The translations under genes were made by a program, and so were the position numbers. Below, piece after piece: positions 6,972-14,079 of a DNA stretch of 20,070 nt (position 1 is the stretch's first letter; each line of letters opens with the position of its first letter). Origin of the DNA: DAIUCA01 sp964613675 (GTDB taxonomy: Bacteria; Pseudomonadota; Gammaproteobacteria; Competibacterales; Competibacteraceae); NCBI GenBank assembly GCA_964613675.1, contig CAZTIH010000037.1, forward strand, positions 1 through 20,070, given 5' to 3'. The notes beneath the pieces are model-generated. The model saw only the letters and a list, made by a program, of their open reading frames with translations. It ran no database searches and was not told where the DNA came from.

Positions 6972-8651
6972 ATGCAGATGCAACAGTGGTTTCGTAGCGG
7001 AATTCCGTGGATTTGGGTGACAGCGGGCACGGTGTCACTGAGTTTAATTATGGTATTAGGGCTGTTGGGAATGATTGCCATTAATGGATTTGCGCATTTT
7101 TGGCCTTCCCGAGTCACAGAGGTGACGCTCACCAATTTGCAGACGGGTGAAACGCAAAAAGCCCTTGGGGAAATCACGCGCACCCAGCGAATTGCCAAAG
7201 CCATCGCCATAGATGGGGGGAGTTATGTACCGGAAGATGCCCCTGAGCTGCTCACGCGCTACCTGTTCAAGCAGGGCAACCGCGATCAATTCGGGCGCGA
7301 TTTTATATGGCATCTCGAACTGGGGATGGGGGAATTTTCCTACCCTCCCGAGGTGTTGGCGCTGGAACGACGCGAATGGGGCAATTTTTACGGTTATCCG
7401 ATGGCATTTATTCGGGAAGGTGACATCGTTGCGACGGTAGAAGCCCCTAATTTCCGACAGTTAGTCGATGAAGCGGTGGAACGAAGCGTGTCATTACACA
7501 ACCGCATCCGCAATATTGAGCGCGGGGAAGTTGGGCGCATCAATCGCGATATTGAGCGGTTGCGGCTGCAAGAACGTCGCTTGGATTTGAACCGCGTGAC
7601 GGGTACAGCAAGGGCGCAGGCAGACGCAGAAATTGCTGCACGACGGGCAGAATTAGACGCCGAATTCCAGATATTACGGGGCGAACTCGATGCGCTATAC
7701 GCCGAATTGGCCCGCGAGAGTTTACAAATGCGGATGGCAAACGGTGAAACGCTCAATGTCAATTTTGGCACCATCGTCCGCGTGACGGCGCCTAACGACA
7801 TGACGACGCTCGAAAAACTCGGCGAATACAGTTCGCGCTTGTGGGCATTTTTGACGGAGGATCCCCGCGAAGCCAATACCGAAGGGGGAATTTTCCCGGC
7901 CATTTTCGGCACGGTCACGATGGTCATCATCATGTCGATTTTGGTCACCCCTTTTGGTGTTTTTGCGGCGATTTACCTCCGCGAGTACGCCACGCAGGGC
8001 GCCGTCACCCGAATAATCCGCGTTTCCGTGTACAACCTCGCCGGGGTGCCCTCTATTGTATTCGGCGTCTTTGGACTGGGATTTTTTGTGTATTTCCTCG
8101 GCGGAAATATCGACCAACTCTTTTTCCCCGCTGCCTTACCTTCCCCGACATTTGGAACGCCTGGCTTATTTTGGGCTTCACTCACTTTGGCATTACTTAC
8201 CTTACCCGTCGTCATTGTCTCGACGGAAGAGGGATTAGCACGGATTCCGAGCACCATTCGTCAAGGGAGCCTCGCTTTGGGTGCCACAAAATCCGAAACG
8301 CTGTGGAAAGTCGTCATTCCTCTGGCAACTCCCGCCATGATGACGGGCTTAATTTTGGCGATTGCCCGCGCTGCGGGGGAAGTCGCGCCGCTCATGCTGG
8401 TAGGCGTCGTCAAACTTGCGCCAACCCTTCCTATCGACGGGGAATTTCCGTTCATCCATTTAGAACGGAAAATCATGCACTTAGGCTTTCATATTTACGA
8501 TGTGGGTTTTCAAAGTCCCAATGTGGAGGCAGCGCGTCCGTTGGTGTACGCGACGGCGCTCGTCCTAGTTGTGTTAATCGTCGTGCTGAATTTAGCGGCG
8601 ATTTCGATTCGCAATCATCTTCGCGAGAAATATCGAGGCGCTTCCGATTGA
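6972..8651 (+). CDS. pstA: Phosphate ABC transporter permease PstA, enlarged with coiled coil
   Basis: The second membrane subunit of the phosphate importer; 559 residues against roughly 300 in E. coli. A first membrane segment (about 11-38) is followed by some 260 extracytoplasmic residues. Residues about 160-255 form a charged, heptad-rich stretch (IERGEVGRINRDIERLRLQE and onwards) that should be a coiled-coil hairpin. The permease domain begins near 304 (GGIFPAIFGTVTMV). Its EAA-type loop QGSLALGATKSETLWKVV lies near 430 and closely mirrors that of PstC, as expected for paralogous partners gripping PstB. AGAGAG ahead of ATG 6972 is a good ribosome site. The enlarged parts of PstC and PstA probably face each other in the periplasm and may shape how PstS docks; this is inference. 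Confidence 0.95.
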   Translation: MQMQQWFRSGIPWIWVTAGTVSLSLIMVLGLLGMIAINGFAHFWPSRVTEVTLTNLQTGETQKALGEITRTQRIAKAIAIDGGSYVPEDAPELLTRYLFKQGNRDQFGRDFIWHLELGMGEFSYPPEVLALERREWGNFYGYPMAFIREGDIVATVEAPNFRQLVDEAVERSVSLHNRIRNIERGEVGRINRDIERLRLQERRLDLNRVTGTARAQADAEIAARRAELDAEFQILRGELDALYAELARESLQMRMANGETLNVNFGTIVRVTAPNDMTTLEKLGEYSSRLWAFLTEDPREANTEGGIFPAIFGTVTMVIIMSILVTPFGVFAAIYLREYATQGAVTRIIRVSVYNLAGVPSIVFGVFGLGFFVYFLGGNIDQLFFPAALPSPTFGTPGLFWASLTLALLTLPVVIVSTEEGLARIPSTIRQGSLALGATKSETLWKVVIPLATPAMMTGLILAIARAAGEVAPLMLVGVVKLAPTLPIDGEFPFIHLERKIMHLGFHIYDVGFQSPNVEAARPLVYATALVLVVLIVVLNLAAISIRNHLREKYRGASD

Positions 8652-8708
8652 TCGGAAACCTAATCTTTCGCTTCCCAAATCCCTTTTCTCAGCCTTTGGA
8701 AACGCTCT

Positions 8709-9569
8709 ATGACCATGATGCCTCACCCTCATGCCCCCGAAAATGACGGTCTTGTTGCGGGTTTTGTCGATGTTATTTCGCAAAATGACAGTCAAGCGAC
8801 GGATTTAAGTCAAGAAACCCCTAAAATTCAGGTCAAGGATTTGAATCTCTACTACGGTCGGGATCAAGCGCTGAAAAATATCAACATGACGATTCCCGAA
8901 AAGCGCGTCACTGCGTTTATTGGGCCGTCGGGCTGTGGAAAATCGACACTGCTACGCTGTTTCAATCGTCTGAACGATCTCGTAGATATTTGCCGCATCC
9001 AAGGTGAAATTCTGCTCGATGGACAGGAAATTCATAGCCCGGATATGGATATTGCCGAATTGCGCCGCCAAGTCGGAATGGTGTTCCAAAAACCCAATCC
9101 TTTCCCCAAAACTATTTACGAAAATGTGGCCTATGGGCTGCGTTTACAGGGGGTAAGAGATCGGAAGACCCTCGATATCGTCGTCGAAAATTCGTTGAAG
9201 GGCGCAGCGTTATGGAATGAGGTCCAGAATCGGTTGCACGACAACGCGTTTGGGCTGTCCGGGGGGCAACAACAGCGTCTGGTGATTGCCCGCGCCATCG
9301 CTATCGAACCCGAAGTTCTGCTGTTGGACGAGCCAGCATCTGCACTGGATCCCATTTCGACGCTGAAAATCGAGGAGTTAATCCACGAGTTAAAGCAGAA
9401 ATACACCATCGTCATCGTCACCCATAACATGCAACAGGCGGCGCGCGTTTCTGATTACACCGCTTTTATGTACATGGGCAATCTGATCGAGTTTGGGCCC
9501 ACCCATCAGTTGTTTACGAATCCCCATCAGAACCAAACTCGCGATTACATCACAGGGCGTTTTGGTTAA
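8709..9569 (+). CDS. pstB: Phosphate ABC transporter ATP-binding protein PstB
   Basis: The cytoplasmic ATPase that powers PstCA. Walker A GPSGCGKST is at 72-80, the Q-loop in QKPNPFP near 127, the ABC signature LSGGQQQR at 183-190, Walker B LLLDEP at 204-209, the D-loop SALD after it, and the switch His239 in VTHN. All ATPase residues are present. The protein is 286 residues, about 30 longer than E. coli PstB because of a polar N-terminal extension (1-40). Later in-frame ATGs at 8715 and 8718 are possible starts. It lies 57 bases after pstA, preceded by TTTGGAAA. No phoU follows: the next gene is on the other strand only 13 bases away. Confidence 0.97.
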   Translation: MTMMPHPHAPENDGLVAGFVDVISQNDSQATDLSQETPKIQVKDLNLYYGRDQALKNINMTIPEKRVTAFIGPSGCGKSTLLRCFNRLNDLVDICRIQGEILLDGQEIHSPDMDIAELRRQVGMVFQKPNPFPKTIYENVAYGLRLQGVRDRKTLDIVVENSLKGAALWNEVQNRLHDNAFGLSGGQQQRLVIARAIAIEPEVLLLDEPASALDPISTLKIEELIHELKQKYTIVIVTHNMQQAARVSDYTAFMYMGNLIEFGPTHQLFTNPHQNQTRDYITGRFG

Positions 9570-9582
9570 TTCAGCGGTCTAT

Positions 9583-10356
9583 TTACGACGAGGATTCAAC
9601 TAAACGGCGTTGAATGAGCTGTGCGGCCAGTGCGAGTCCCATACTGGCCGTTACCATCATCGAAGCCCCTAAACCCCCTCCGCAGTCCAAATTCAGACCG
9701 ACGGCACTGGGCGTCTGACAGATGCCGCCCTGTCCATCGGGATAGCGGGAGGCTTCCTTAGAAAAAATTACCGGCAGATTCAGAAGGGTATTGCGCGGCA
9801 AATCGAAGGTCTGATAGAGCTGTTGGCGAACGGATTTTAACAGAGGATCGCGACCAGCTTGACTCAAATCGGCCTTCTGCAATTGCAACGGATCACACCG
9901 TCCTCCCGCCGCCCCCGCCACCACGACCGCAAGAGATTGGTGATAGCAATGGGCCAACAAGGCCGCTTTGGCAGAAACACTGTCGATGGCGTCGATGACC
10001 CCTTCGATATTTTGTAGCAACTCGGGGGTTTCCCGCCGATAAAATTCTGCAACCGCCTCAATCTGAAGACGAGGGTTGATCTGCAACAAGCGTTCAGACA
10101 ACACCTTGACTTTGGGACGGCCATACTGAGGCGATAGCGCGTGTAACTGGCGATTGGTATTGCTGATGCAGACATCATCGGCATCAATCAATCGCAGATG
10201 CCCGACCCCACTTCGTACGAGCGCTTCCGCCGCCCAGCTTCCTACCCCTCCCACGCCGATCACTGCGACATGCCAATTTTGCAGATGGCTTAACCCTGCA
10301 ATGCCGTAAAGTCGTGCCACCCCAGCAAACCGTTCAAAATCGAGTTCTACGGTCAA
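9583..10356 (-). CDS. tcdA: tRNA threonylcarbamoyladenosine dehydratase TcdA
   Basis: An E1-like ATP-dependent enzyme that converts t6A at position 37 of ANN-decoding tRNAs to the cyclic form ct6A. It has the nucleotide-binding GVGGVGS at 34-40, LIDADDVCISNTNRQLHAL (56-74) and an AIDS segment near 123, all matching the TcdA/CsdL family. The C-terminal GGGLGASMMVTASMGLALA is hydrophobic and could associate with the membrane. Length 257 is close to the E. coli protein. The start is a TTG whose first four bases, TTGA, overlap the TGA of the upstream isomerase gene, which suggests translational coupling. An AGGA seven bases upstream supports this start. In E. coli the gene neighbours the csdAE sulfur-transfer genes; those are not visible here. 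Confidence 0.92.
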   Translation of the reverse strand: MTVELDFERFAGVARLYGIAGLSHLQNWHVAVIGVGGVGSWAAEALVRSGVGHLRLIDADDVCISNTNRQLHALSPQYGRPKVKVLSERLLQINPRLQIEAVAEFYRRETPELLQNIEGVIDAIDSVSAKAALLAHCYHQSLAVVVAGAAGGRCDPLQLQKADLSQAGRDPLLKSVRQQLYQTFDLPRNTLLNLPVIFSKEASRYPDGQGGICQTPSAVGLNLDCGGGLGASMMVTASMGLALAAQLIQRRLVESSS

Positions 10357-11123
10357 CGCAATATCCTAATCGAGGTTTGTTGCCGAAGGGTTTTGAGCAC
10401 TTCGGTAACCTGTTGATCAAATACCCGTTCTGTGAGTAACGGTCGCATCGCCGCAAAATCGGGAGGTTCATGAACGCGCACATCGGTCAGTTGAATCACA
10501 TGCCAACCAAACGCCGTGCGAATCGGGCGCGCCGCGACCTGTCCCACGGCCAATTCGCTCACCGCAGCAGCTAACGCCTCCCCCAGCACCTCCGCCGACA
10601 GCCAACCCAAGTCTCCCCCCACTTGCGCCGTTGCATCTCGCGAATGTTGAGCGGCGAGTTGCGCAAAGTCGTTCCCCCGCTGCAATGACTGAATCAGACG
10701 ACGAGCGTCATTTTCCCTTGCGACGAGGATGTGCCGCACGCGCCATTCCCGTTCTTGCACAATTTTTGCGAAAGCGGCCTGCAATTTTTCATCGGTGAGG
10801 GCGTGCTGCCGAATCTGCGCCAACAGCGATTGCGCCAAAACCGCTCGCGCCTGTAACTGCAATTGTGCTTGGACTTCGGCTAATTCCTGATGCTGTAGCC
10901 GTTCTGCTTCCCGTGCCAACAACCACTGGTCGATGAGTTCGTCGAGTAATTTTCGCCGATGCGTGGTGTTCAAGGTTGCTTCGTCGATGCCTCGTTGTTG
11001 CAAAAACGCACTGAACACCGCCGCCGACAGCGATTCGTCACCTAATTTCGCTACCTCCTCCGCATTCGCAAACCCCGCGCAGGCCGTTAAACAGAGCGCC
11101 AAAATCAGTTGCGGGCTTGCCAT
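10353..11123 (-). CDS. Periplasmic parvulin-type peptidyl-prolyl isomerase
   Basis: A PpiC/SurA-like folding catalyst for exported proteins. The N-terminus is a signal sequence with a likely signal-peptidase I site after ANA21. An LTAC at 12-15 also fits a lipobox, so a lipoprotein cannot be excluded, although the n-region lacks basic residues. Residues 22-125 are a helical SurA-N-like chaperone part. The parvulin domain (about 128-215) shows WRVRHILVARENDA, FAQLAAQHSRD, GGDLGWLS and RTAFGWHVIQL, including the two active-site-type histidines. The gene begins inside the end of bolA (19-base overlap) and ends on the start of tcdA. Total length of 256 is typical of single-domain PpiC proteins. 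Confidence 0.88.
   Translation of the reverse strand: MASPQLILALCLTACAGFANAEEVAKLGDESLSAAVFSAFLQQRGIDEATLNTTHRRKLLDELIDQWLLAREAERLQHQELAEVQAQLQLQARAVLAQSLLAQIRQHALTDEKLQAAFAKIVQEREWRVRHILVARENDARRLIQSLQRGNDFAQLAAQHSRDATAQVGGDLGWLSAEVLGEALAAAVSELAVGQVAARPIRTAFGWHVIQLTDVRVHEPPDFAAMRPLLTERVFDQQVTEVLKTLRQQTSIRILR
10364..10367 (-). promoter_or_regulatory. Ribosome binding site fixing the TTG start of tcdA
   Basis: On the minus strand AGGA stands seven bases before the TTG at 10356, inside the last codons of the isomerase gene. It makes the unusual start credible where no ATG is suitably placed. Confidence 0.6.
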
Positions 11124-11386
11124 TCTTCGGGAGTGAACAGTTTGAGACTGAGGGCGTGAACGGTGTGAGGCATCAGTTCGCTGACGGCGTTGTAAACCAA
11201 TCGATGACGTGCAGTGAGGGGACGTTCTGCAAAAACTTCAGAAACGGCAATGACATTAAAATGCCCCCCCCCCGCTGCGGCCCCAGGATGCCCTCGATGA
11301 CGGGCAGAATCGTCAATGATTTCAAGGTGTTGAGGAGAGATCGCTTCGGTGAGCAAGGTGTGTAATCGTTCTACGGGGAGTGTCAT
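11105..11386 (-). CDS. bolA: BolA family protein
   Basis: A 93-residue BolA/IbaG-type protein; family members bind monothiol glutaredoxins with a 2Fe-2S cluster and influence stress responses and the cell envelope. The core reads DDSARHRGHPGAAAGGGHFNV (25-45), then VSEVFAERPLTARHRLVYNAV and MPHTVHALSLKLFTPEEW, matching the family fold with conserved His30, His33, His42 and the RHR at 60-62. GAGG eight bases ahead of the ATG at 11386 supports the start. A homopolymer of ten G (coding strand) encodes the glycines before His42 and is in frame as given. First gene of the bolA-isomerase-tcdA run. It could be called BolA or IbaG; I cannot decide firmly. Confidence 0.88.
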   Translation of the reverse strand: MTLPVERLHTLLTEAISPQHLEIIDDSARHRGHPGAAAGGGHFNVIAVSEVFAERPLTARHRLVYNAVSELMPHTVHALSLKLFTPEEWQARN

Positions 11387-11535
11387 GGAATGAACCTCAA
11401 GGTGGAGTGCTCGTCGCGTTTAGACATTAATAATGCCGAGTGATGTTGAGTCACATCTGCCTAAACGGTTGCAGGTCACCTCATTTATTCATCTGCCAAG
11501 CAGTGAAATTGCGACAAAATAAAATCATTTCCACG

Positions 11536-11565
11536 CATTGCCTCGCAAGAGTGCGCGACGCAATG
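11536..11565. promoter_or_regulatory. Imperfect dyad in the bolA-lolA intergenic region
   Basis: CATTGC-C-TCGC (11536-11546) pairs with GCGA-C-GCAATG (11555-11565) around an 8-base centre: ten of eleven pairs, with one C-C mismatch. It sits in the 272-base divergent spacer, so it could be an operator serving either gene or a transcript hairpin ahead of lolA. I do not recognise a known binding motif. Confidence 0.35.
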
Positions 11566-11622
11566 TCAACCTGAATGGAGGTTGTGCATCGGGCAACGAC
11601 GCAGATCGTTCGCACTCGCCCT

Positions 11623-11650
11623 CCCCTAGCCCTTGGGTGAAGGGGTTTTT
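11623..11650 (+). terminator. Terminator-like hairpin just ahead of lolA
   Basis: CCCCT (11623-11627) can pair with AGGGG (11641-11645), followed by five T. The 13-base loop contains a further CCC/GGG pair. No plus-strand gene ends here, so it would act as a leader attenuator for lolA, or it may be a relic of a dispersed repeat. Stem length is marginal. Confidence 0.3.
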
Positions 11651-11658
11651 GCGCAAAA

Positions 11659-12306
11659 ATGCTTATGAATAGACGGTGCTATCTCACATTGACCGCTGCG
11701 TTATTGGGGAACGGTTTCTTATCGACGGGGTTCGCTCAAACGGCGACAGTCCCCAATTTACAGAACTATCTACGCCAATTAAGACAATATCGCGCCCGTT
11801 TCGCGCAAGCGGTGTACGACGAGGAATGGCGCTTCTTGGAAGGGGGGCGCGGGTGGGTTTATTTGCAAAAGCCGGGGCGCTTCCGTTGGCAGTACGAAAC
11901 ACCGCATCAACAGTTAATTGTCGCAAATGGCAGTGAAGTTTTTTCCTTTGATCCAGACTTAAATCAAGTCGTCGTCAGGCCCCTTGCCGAAACGGTGAAG
12001 GGCGCTCCCCTCGCGCTGTTGACCCAAAATGACGGCGATTTTACGGCAGATTTTACGGTGGGCGATCTCATGGAAGCCGAGGGCATGTACTGGTATCCGT
12101 TACAACCCAAGCGTGAGCAGGCGATTAGCCGTCTGTGGTTGGGATTTGCCAATGGAGATCTTGCCGGAATCGAAATCGAGGATCAATTCAAGCAACGTAC
12201 CCGTTTCCGTTTTGCCGAAATTGACAGCAATCCCGCGCTTGATCCGCAGTTATTTCGCTTCACCCCCCCCGCAGGTGCAGAGGTCATTGGCCATCCGATG
12301 GGCTGA
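11659..12306 (+). CDS. lolA: Outer-membrane lipoprotein carrier LolA
   Basis: The periplasmic chaperone that takes lipoproteins from LolCDE at the inner membrane and hands them to LolB. A 26-residue signal peptide (NRRC then a hydrophobic core, cleavage likely after GFA) is followed by the LolA barrel with LRQYRARFAQAVYDEEW, GWVYLQKPGRFRWQYETPHQ, VANGSEVFSFDPDLNQV and the C-terminal LDPQLFRFTPPAGAEVI. Mature size is near 189 residues, as usual. The start could be ATG 11659 or the second ATG at 11665 (MNRRCYL), which gives a more standard signal. Its TGA overlaps the tamA ATG by one base (TGATG), so the two are probably translationally coupled. In E. coli lolA sits in a different setting. Confidence 0.95.
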   Translation: MLMNRRCYLTLTAALLGNGFLSTGFAQTATVPNLQNYLRQLRQYRARFAQAVYDEEWRFLEGGRGWVYLQKPGRFRWQYETPHQQLIVANGSEVFSFDPDLNQVVVRPLAETVKGAPLALLTQNDGDFTADFTVGDLMEAEGMYWYPLQPKREQAISRLWLGFANGDLAGIEIEDQFKQRTRFRFAEIDSNPALDPQLFRFTPPAGAEVIGHPMG

Positions 12307-14048
12307 TGAACGATCAGAGATTAGCTATGTGGCGAAATAGTTTACTTTGCGGACTTCTCTTAGGAACGTTAATGGCCAACGCCCAACCGCTACAGATCGA
12401 AATTCGCGGTCTGGAAGGGCGTAACGCACTACTCACAAATGTAGAACAGTCGCTCACCCTGTGGCCCCTTCGCGGTCAATCCCTTCCCGATACTCCTCGT
12501 CTCCAGTGGCTATTGCGTCAAGTCCCCGATGAGGTGGCGTTGGCCCTACAACCTTTCGGTTTTTACAATCCTCACGTCGTCACCGAGCAACATGCCGAAA
12601 ATCCTGCGCAGATTCTCATTCAAATAGACCCAGGAGATACGGTGCGGTACGGGGAAAGTCGCATTGAATTTCAAGGAGATAGCCGCGAAGACGCTGAATT
12701 TTTGGCGCGGAAAGATCCACCGACTTTGCGTCCAGGAGAAGTGCTCAATCACTCGGCGTATGAAGCGTACAAGGGGCAATTAGGGGAAATTGCGTTGCGG
12801 CGCGGCTACTTTGAAGCGCAATTTTTGACGAGTGAAGTGCTCGTGGACATTGAATCCAACCTCGCAGATTTGACGATTATTTTTGAGAGTGGCCCCCGTT
12901 ATCAGGTGGGACCGATTCAATTCAATCAGTCGTTTCTGAACGAATCTATTTTACGGCGCTTCATCCGTTTTGCGGACGATACCCCCTATCTGGACGAGGA
13001 GATTTTAGGGTTACAGACGGCGTTGATCGGCAGTCGGTATTTCCGCACCGTCACCCTCGATGCCCAACCCGATTCAGCCGCAAAAAATGTTCCGATTAAC
13101 TTCGATTTGGTGCCCGATTTAGGGACCTATTACACGGTGGCGTTGGGATATGGCACAGACACGGGGCCACGGGGCAGTCTCGAAGTCGAAAGGCCCCTGC
13201 TGAACCGCTTTGGGCATGGTTATCAAGCGAAAGCATTGGCATCCCTAGTGCGTCAGGGCATTGGGGGGGAATATCGGGTACCGGGCAGCTATCCGCCGAC
13301 CGACCAGTACATCGGACGATTTAATCTCCAGCGGGAGGAAATTGGTGACCAAGAGAGTCGGCGAGCGACCCTCGGCGTAAGTCAACAGCAGATACAGGGG
13401 AATTGGACGACTCGTTACAGTCTGGACTATCAATATGAAGCGTTTCAGATAGGGTTGAGTCGTTTCAAAACGAGCCGATTATTGTTGCCCAGCGCGACCC
13501 TAGGATGGATACAGGCCGATAATCGGATGTTTGCCCAACGCGGCGTGGGGGTGGATATGACCGTTCGCGGCGCTATTCAAGGCGTACTTTCGGATGTCTC
13601 ATTGGTACAGGGAAGCACGCGAGCGCGAGGGATTTACGGCGTTAATGAGCGCTTGAGATTTCTGCAACGGCTTGAATTAGGGGCAACCTGGGTTTCAGAC
13701 TTCGATGCGTTACCAACTTCGTTGCGCTTTACGGCGGGGGGCGATGGTTCGGTACGGGGCTACAATTTGGGCGCCATCGGACCCAAAATCGACGGCAAAG
13801 GGGTGGGAGGACGTTATCTATTCACCACCAGCAGCGAAGTAGAATATGGAGTTTTTGGCGATTTTGGATTAGCTGCGTTTGTCGATGGCGGGACGGCGTT
13901 TACCGACCGACCGAATATGCAGTTTGGGGCAGGGGTTGGACTACGGTACCGCTCGCCGATTGGCCCCATTCGCTTTGACATTGCGCATGGTTTCGGTGCT
14001 GCTGGTGAGTTGTTTGCGATTTCTTTCAATTTAGGGCCAGATTTCTGA
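12306..14048 (+). CDS. tamA: Autotransporter assembly outer-membrane protein TamA (Omp85/BamA superfamily)
   Basis: An outer-membrane Omp85 protein that, with inner-membrane TamB, helps assemble some outer-membrane proteins and takes part in lipid homeostasis. A signal peptide ends at ANA (26). Three POTRA-like modules follow to about 265: LQIEIRGLEGRNALLTNVEQ opens the first, and GPIQFNQSFLNESILRRFI lies in the last. A 16-strand barrel follows. The barrel carries the family lid-loop motif FTAGGDGSVRGY near 474-485, and the protein ends in phenylalanine, the usual outer-membrane sorting residue. At 580 residues it matches E. coli TamA and is much shorter than BamA. ATG 12327 (MWRNSLLCG) is an alternative start with a neater signal. 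tamB is not next to it here. Confidence 0.92.
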   Translation: MNDQRLAMWRNSLLCGLLLGTLMANAQPLQIEIRGLEGRNALLTNVEQSLTLWPLRGQSLPDTPRLQWLLRQVPDEVALALQPFGFYNPHVVTEQHAENPAQILIQIDPGDTVRYGESRIEFQGDSREDAEFLARKDPPTLRPGEVLNHSAYEAYKGQLGEIALRRGYFEAQFLTSEVLVDIESNLADLTIIFESGPRYQVGPIQFNQSFLNESILRRFIRFADDTPYLDEEILGLQTALIGSRYFRTVTLDAQPDSAAKNVPINFDLVPDLGTYYTVALGYGTDTGPRGSLEVERPLLNRFGHGYQAKALASLVRQGIGGEYRVPGSYPPTDQYIGRFNLQREEIGDQESRRATLGVSQQQIQGNWTTRYSLDYQYEAFQIGLSRFKTSRLLLPSATLGWIQADNRMFAQRGVGVDMTVRGAIQGVLSDVSLVQGSTRARGIYGVNERLRFLQRLELGATWVSDFDALPTSLRFTAGGDGSVRGYNLGAIGPKIDGKGVGGRYLFTTSSEVEYGVFGDFGLAAFVDGGTAFTDRPNMQFGAGVGLRYRSPIGPIRFDIAHGFGAAGELFAISFNLGPDF

Positions 14049-14079
14049 GAATCTGAAACTAACCCTGATACAAAATCTG

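Noticed and set aside
7841..8746. 301-codon open frame overlapping pstA and pstB
   Set aside because: It lies in an alternative frame of pstA, has a low-complexity R/S/H-rich translation and no family resemblance, while pstA has clear permease motifs.
11083..11085. Isomerase as a certain lipoprotein because of LTAC
   Set aside because: The signal lacks basic residues and an equally good ANA cleavage site follows, so I left the processing open.
13725..13770. BamA instead of TamA for the Omp85 gene
   Set aside because: Only three POTRA-like modules and 580 residues fit TamA; BamA has five POTRA domains and about 800 residues.
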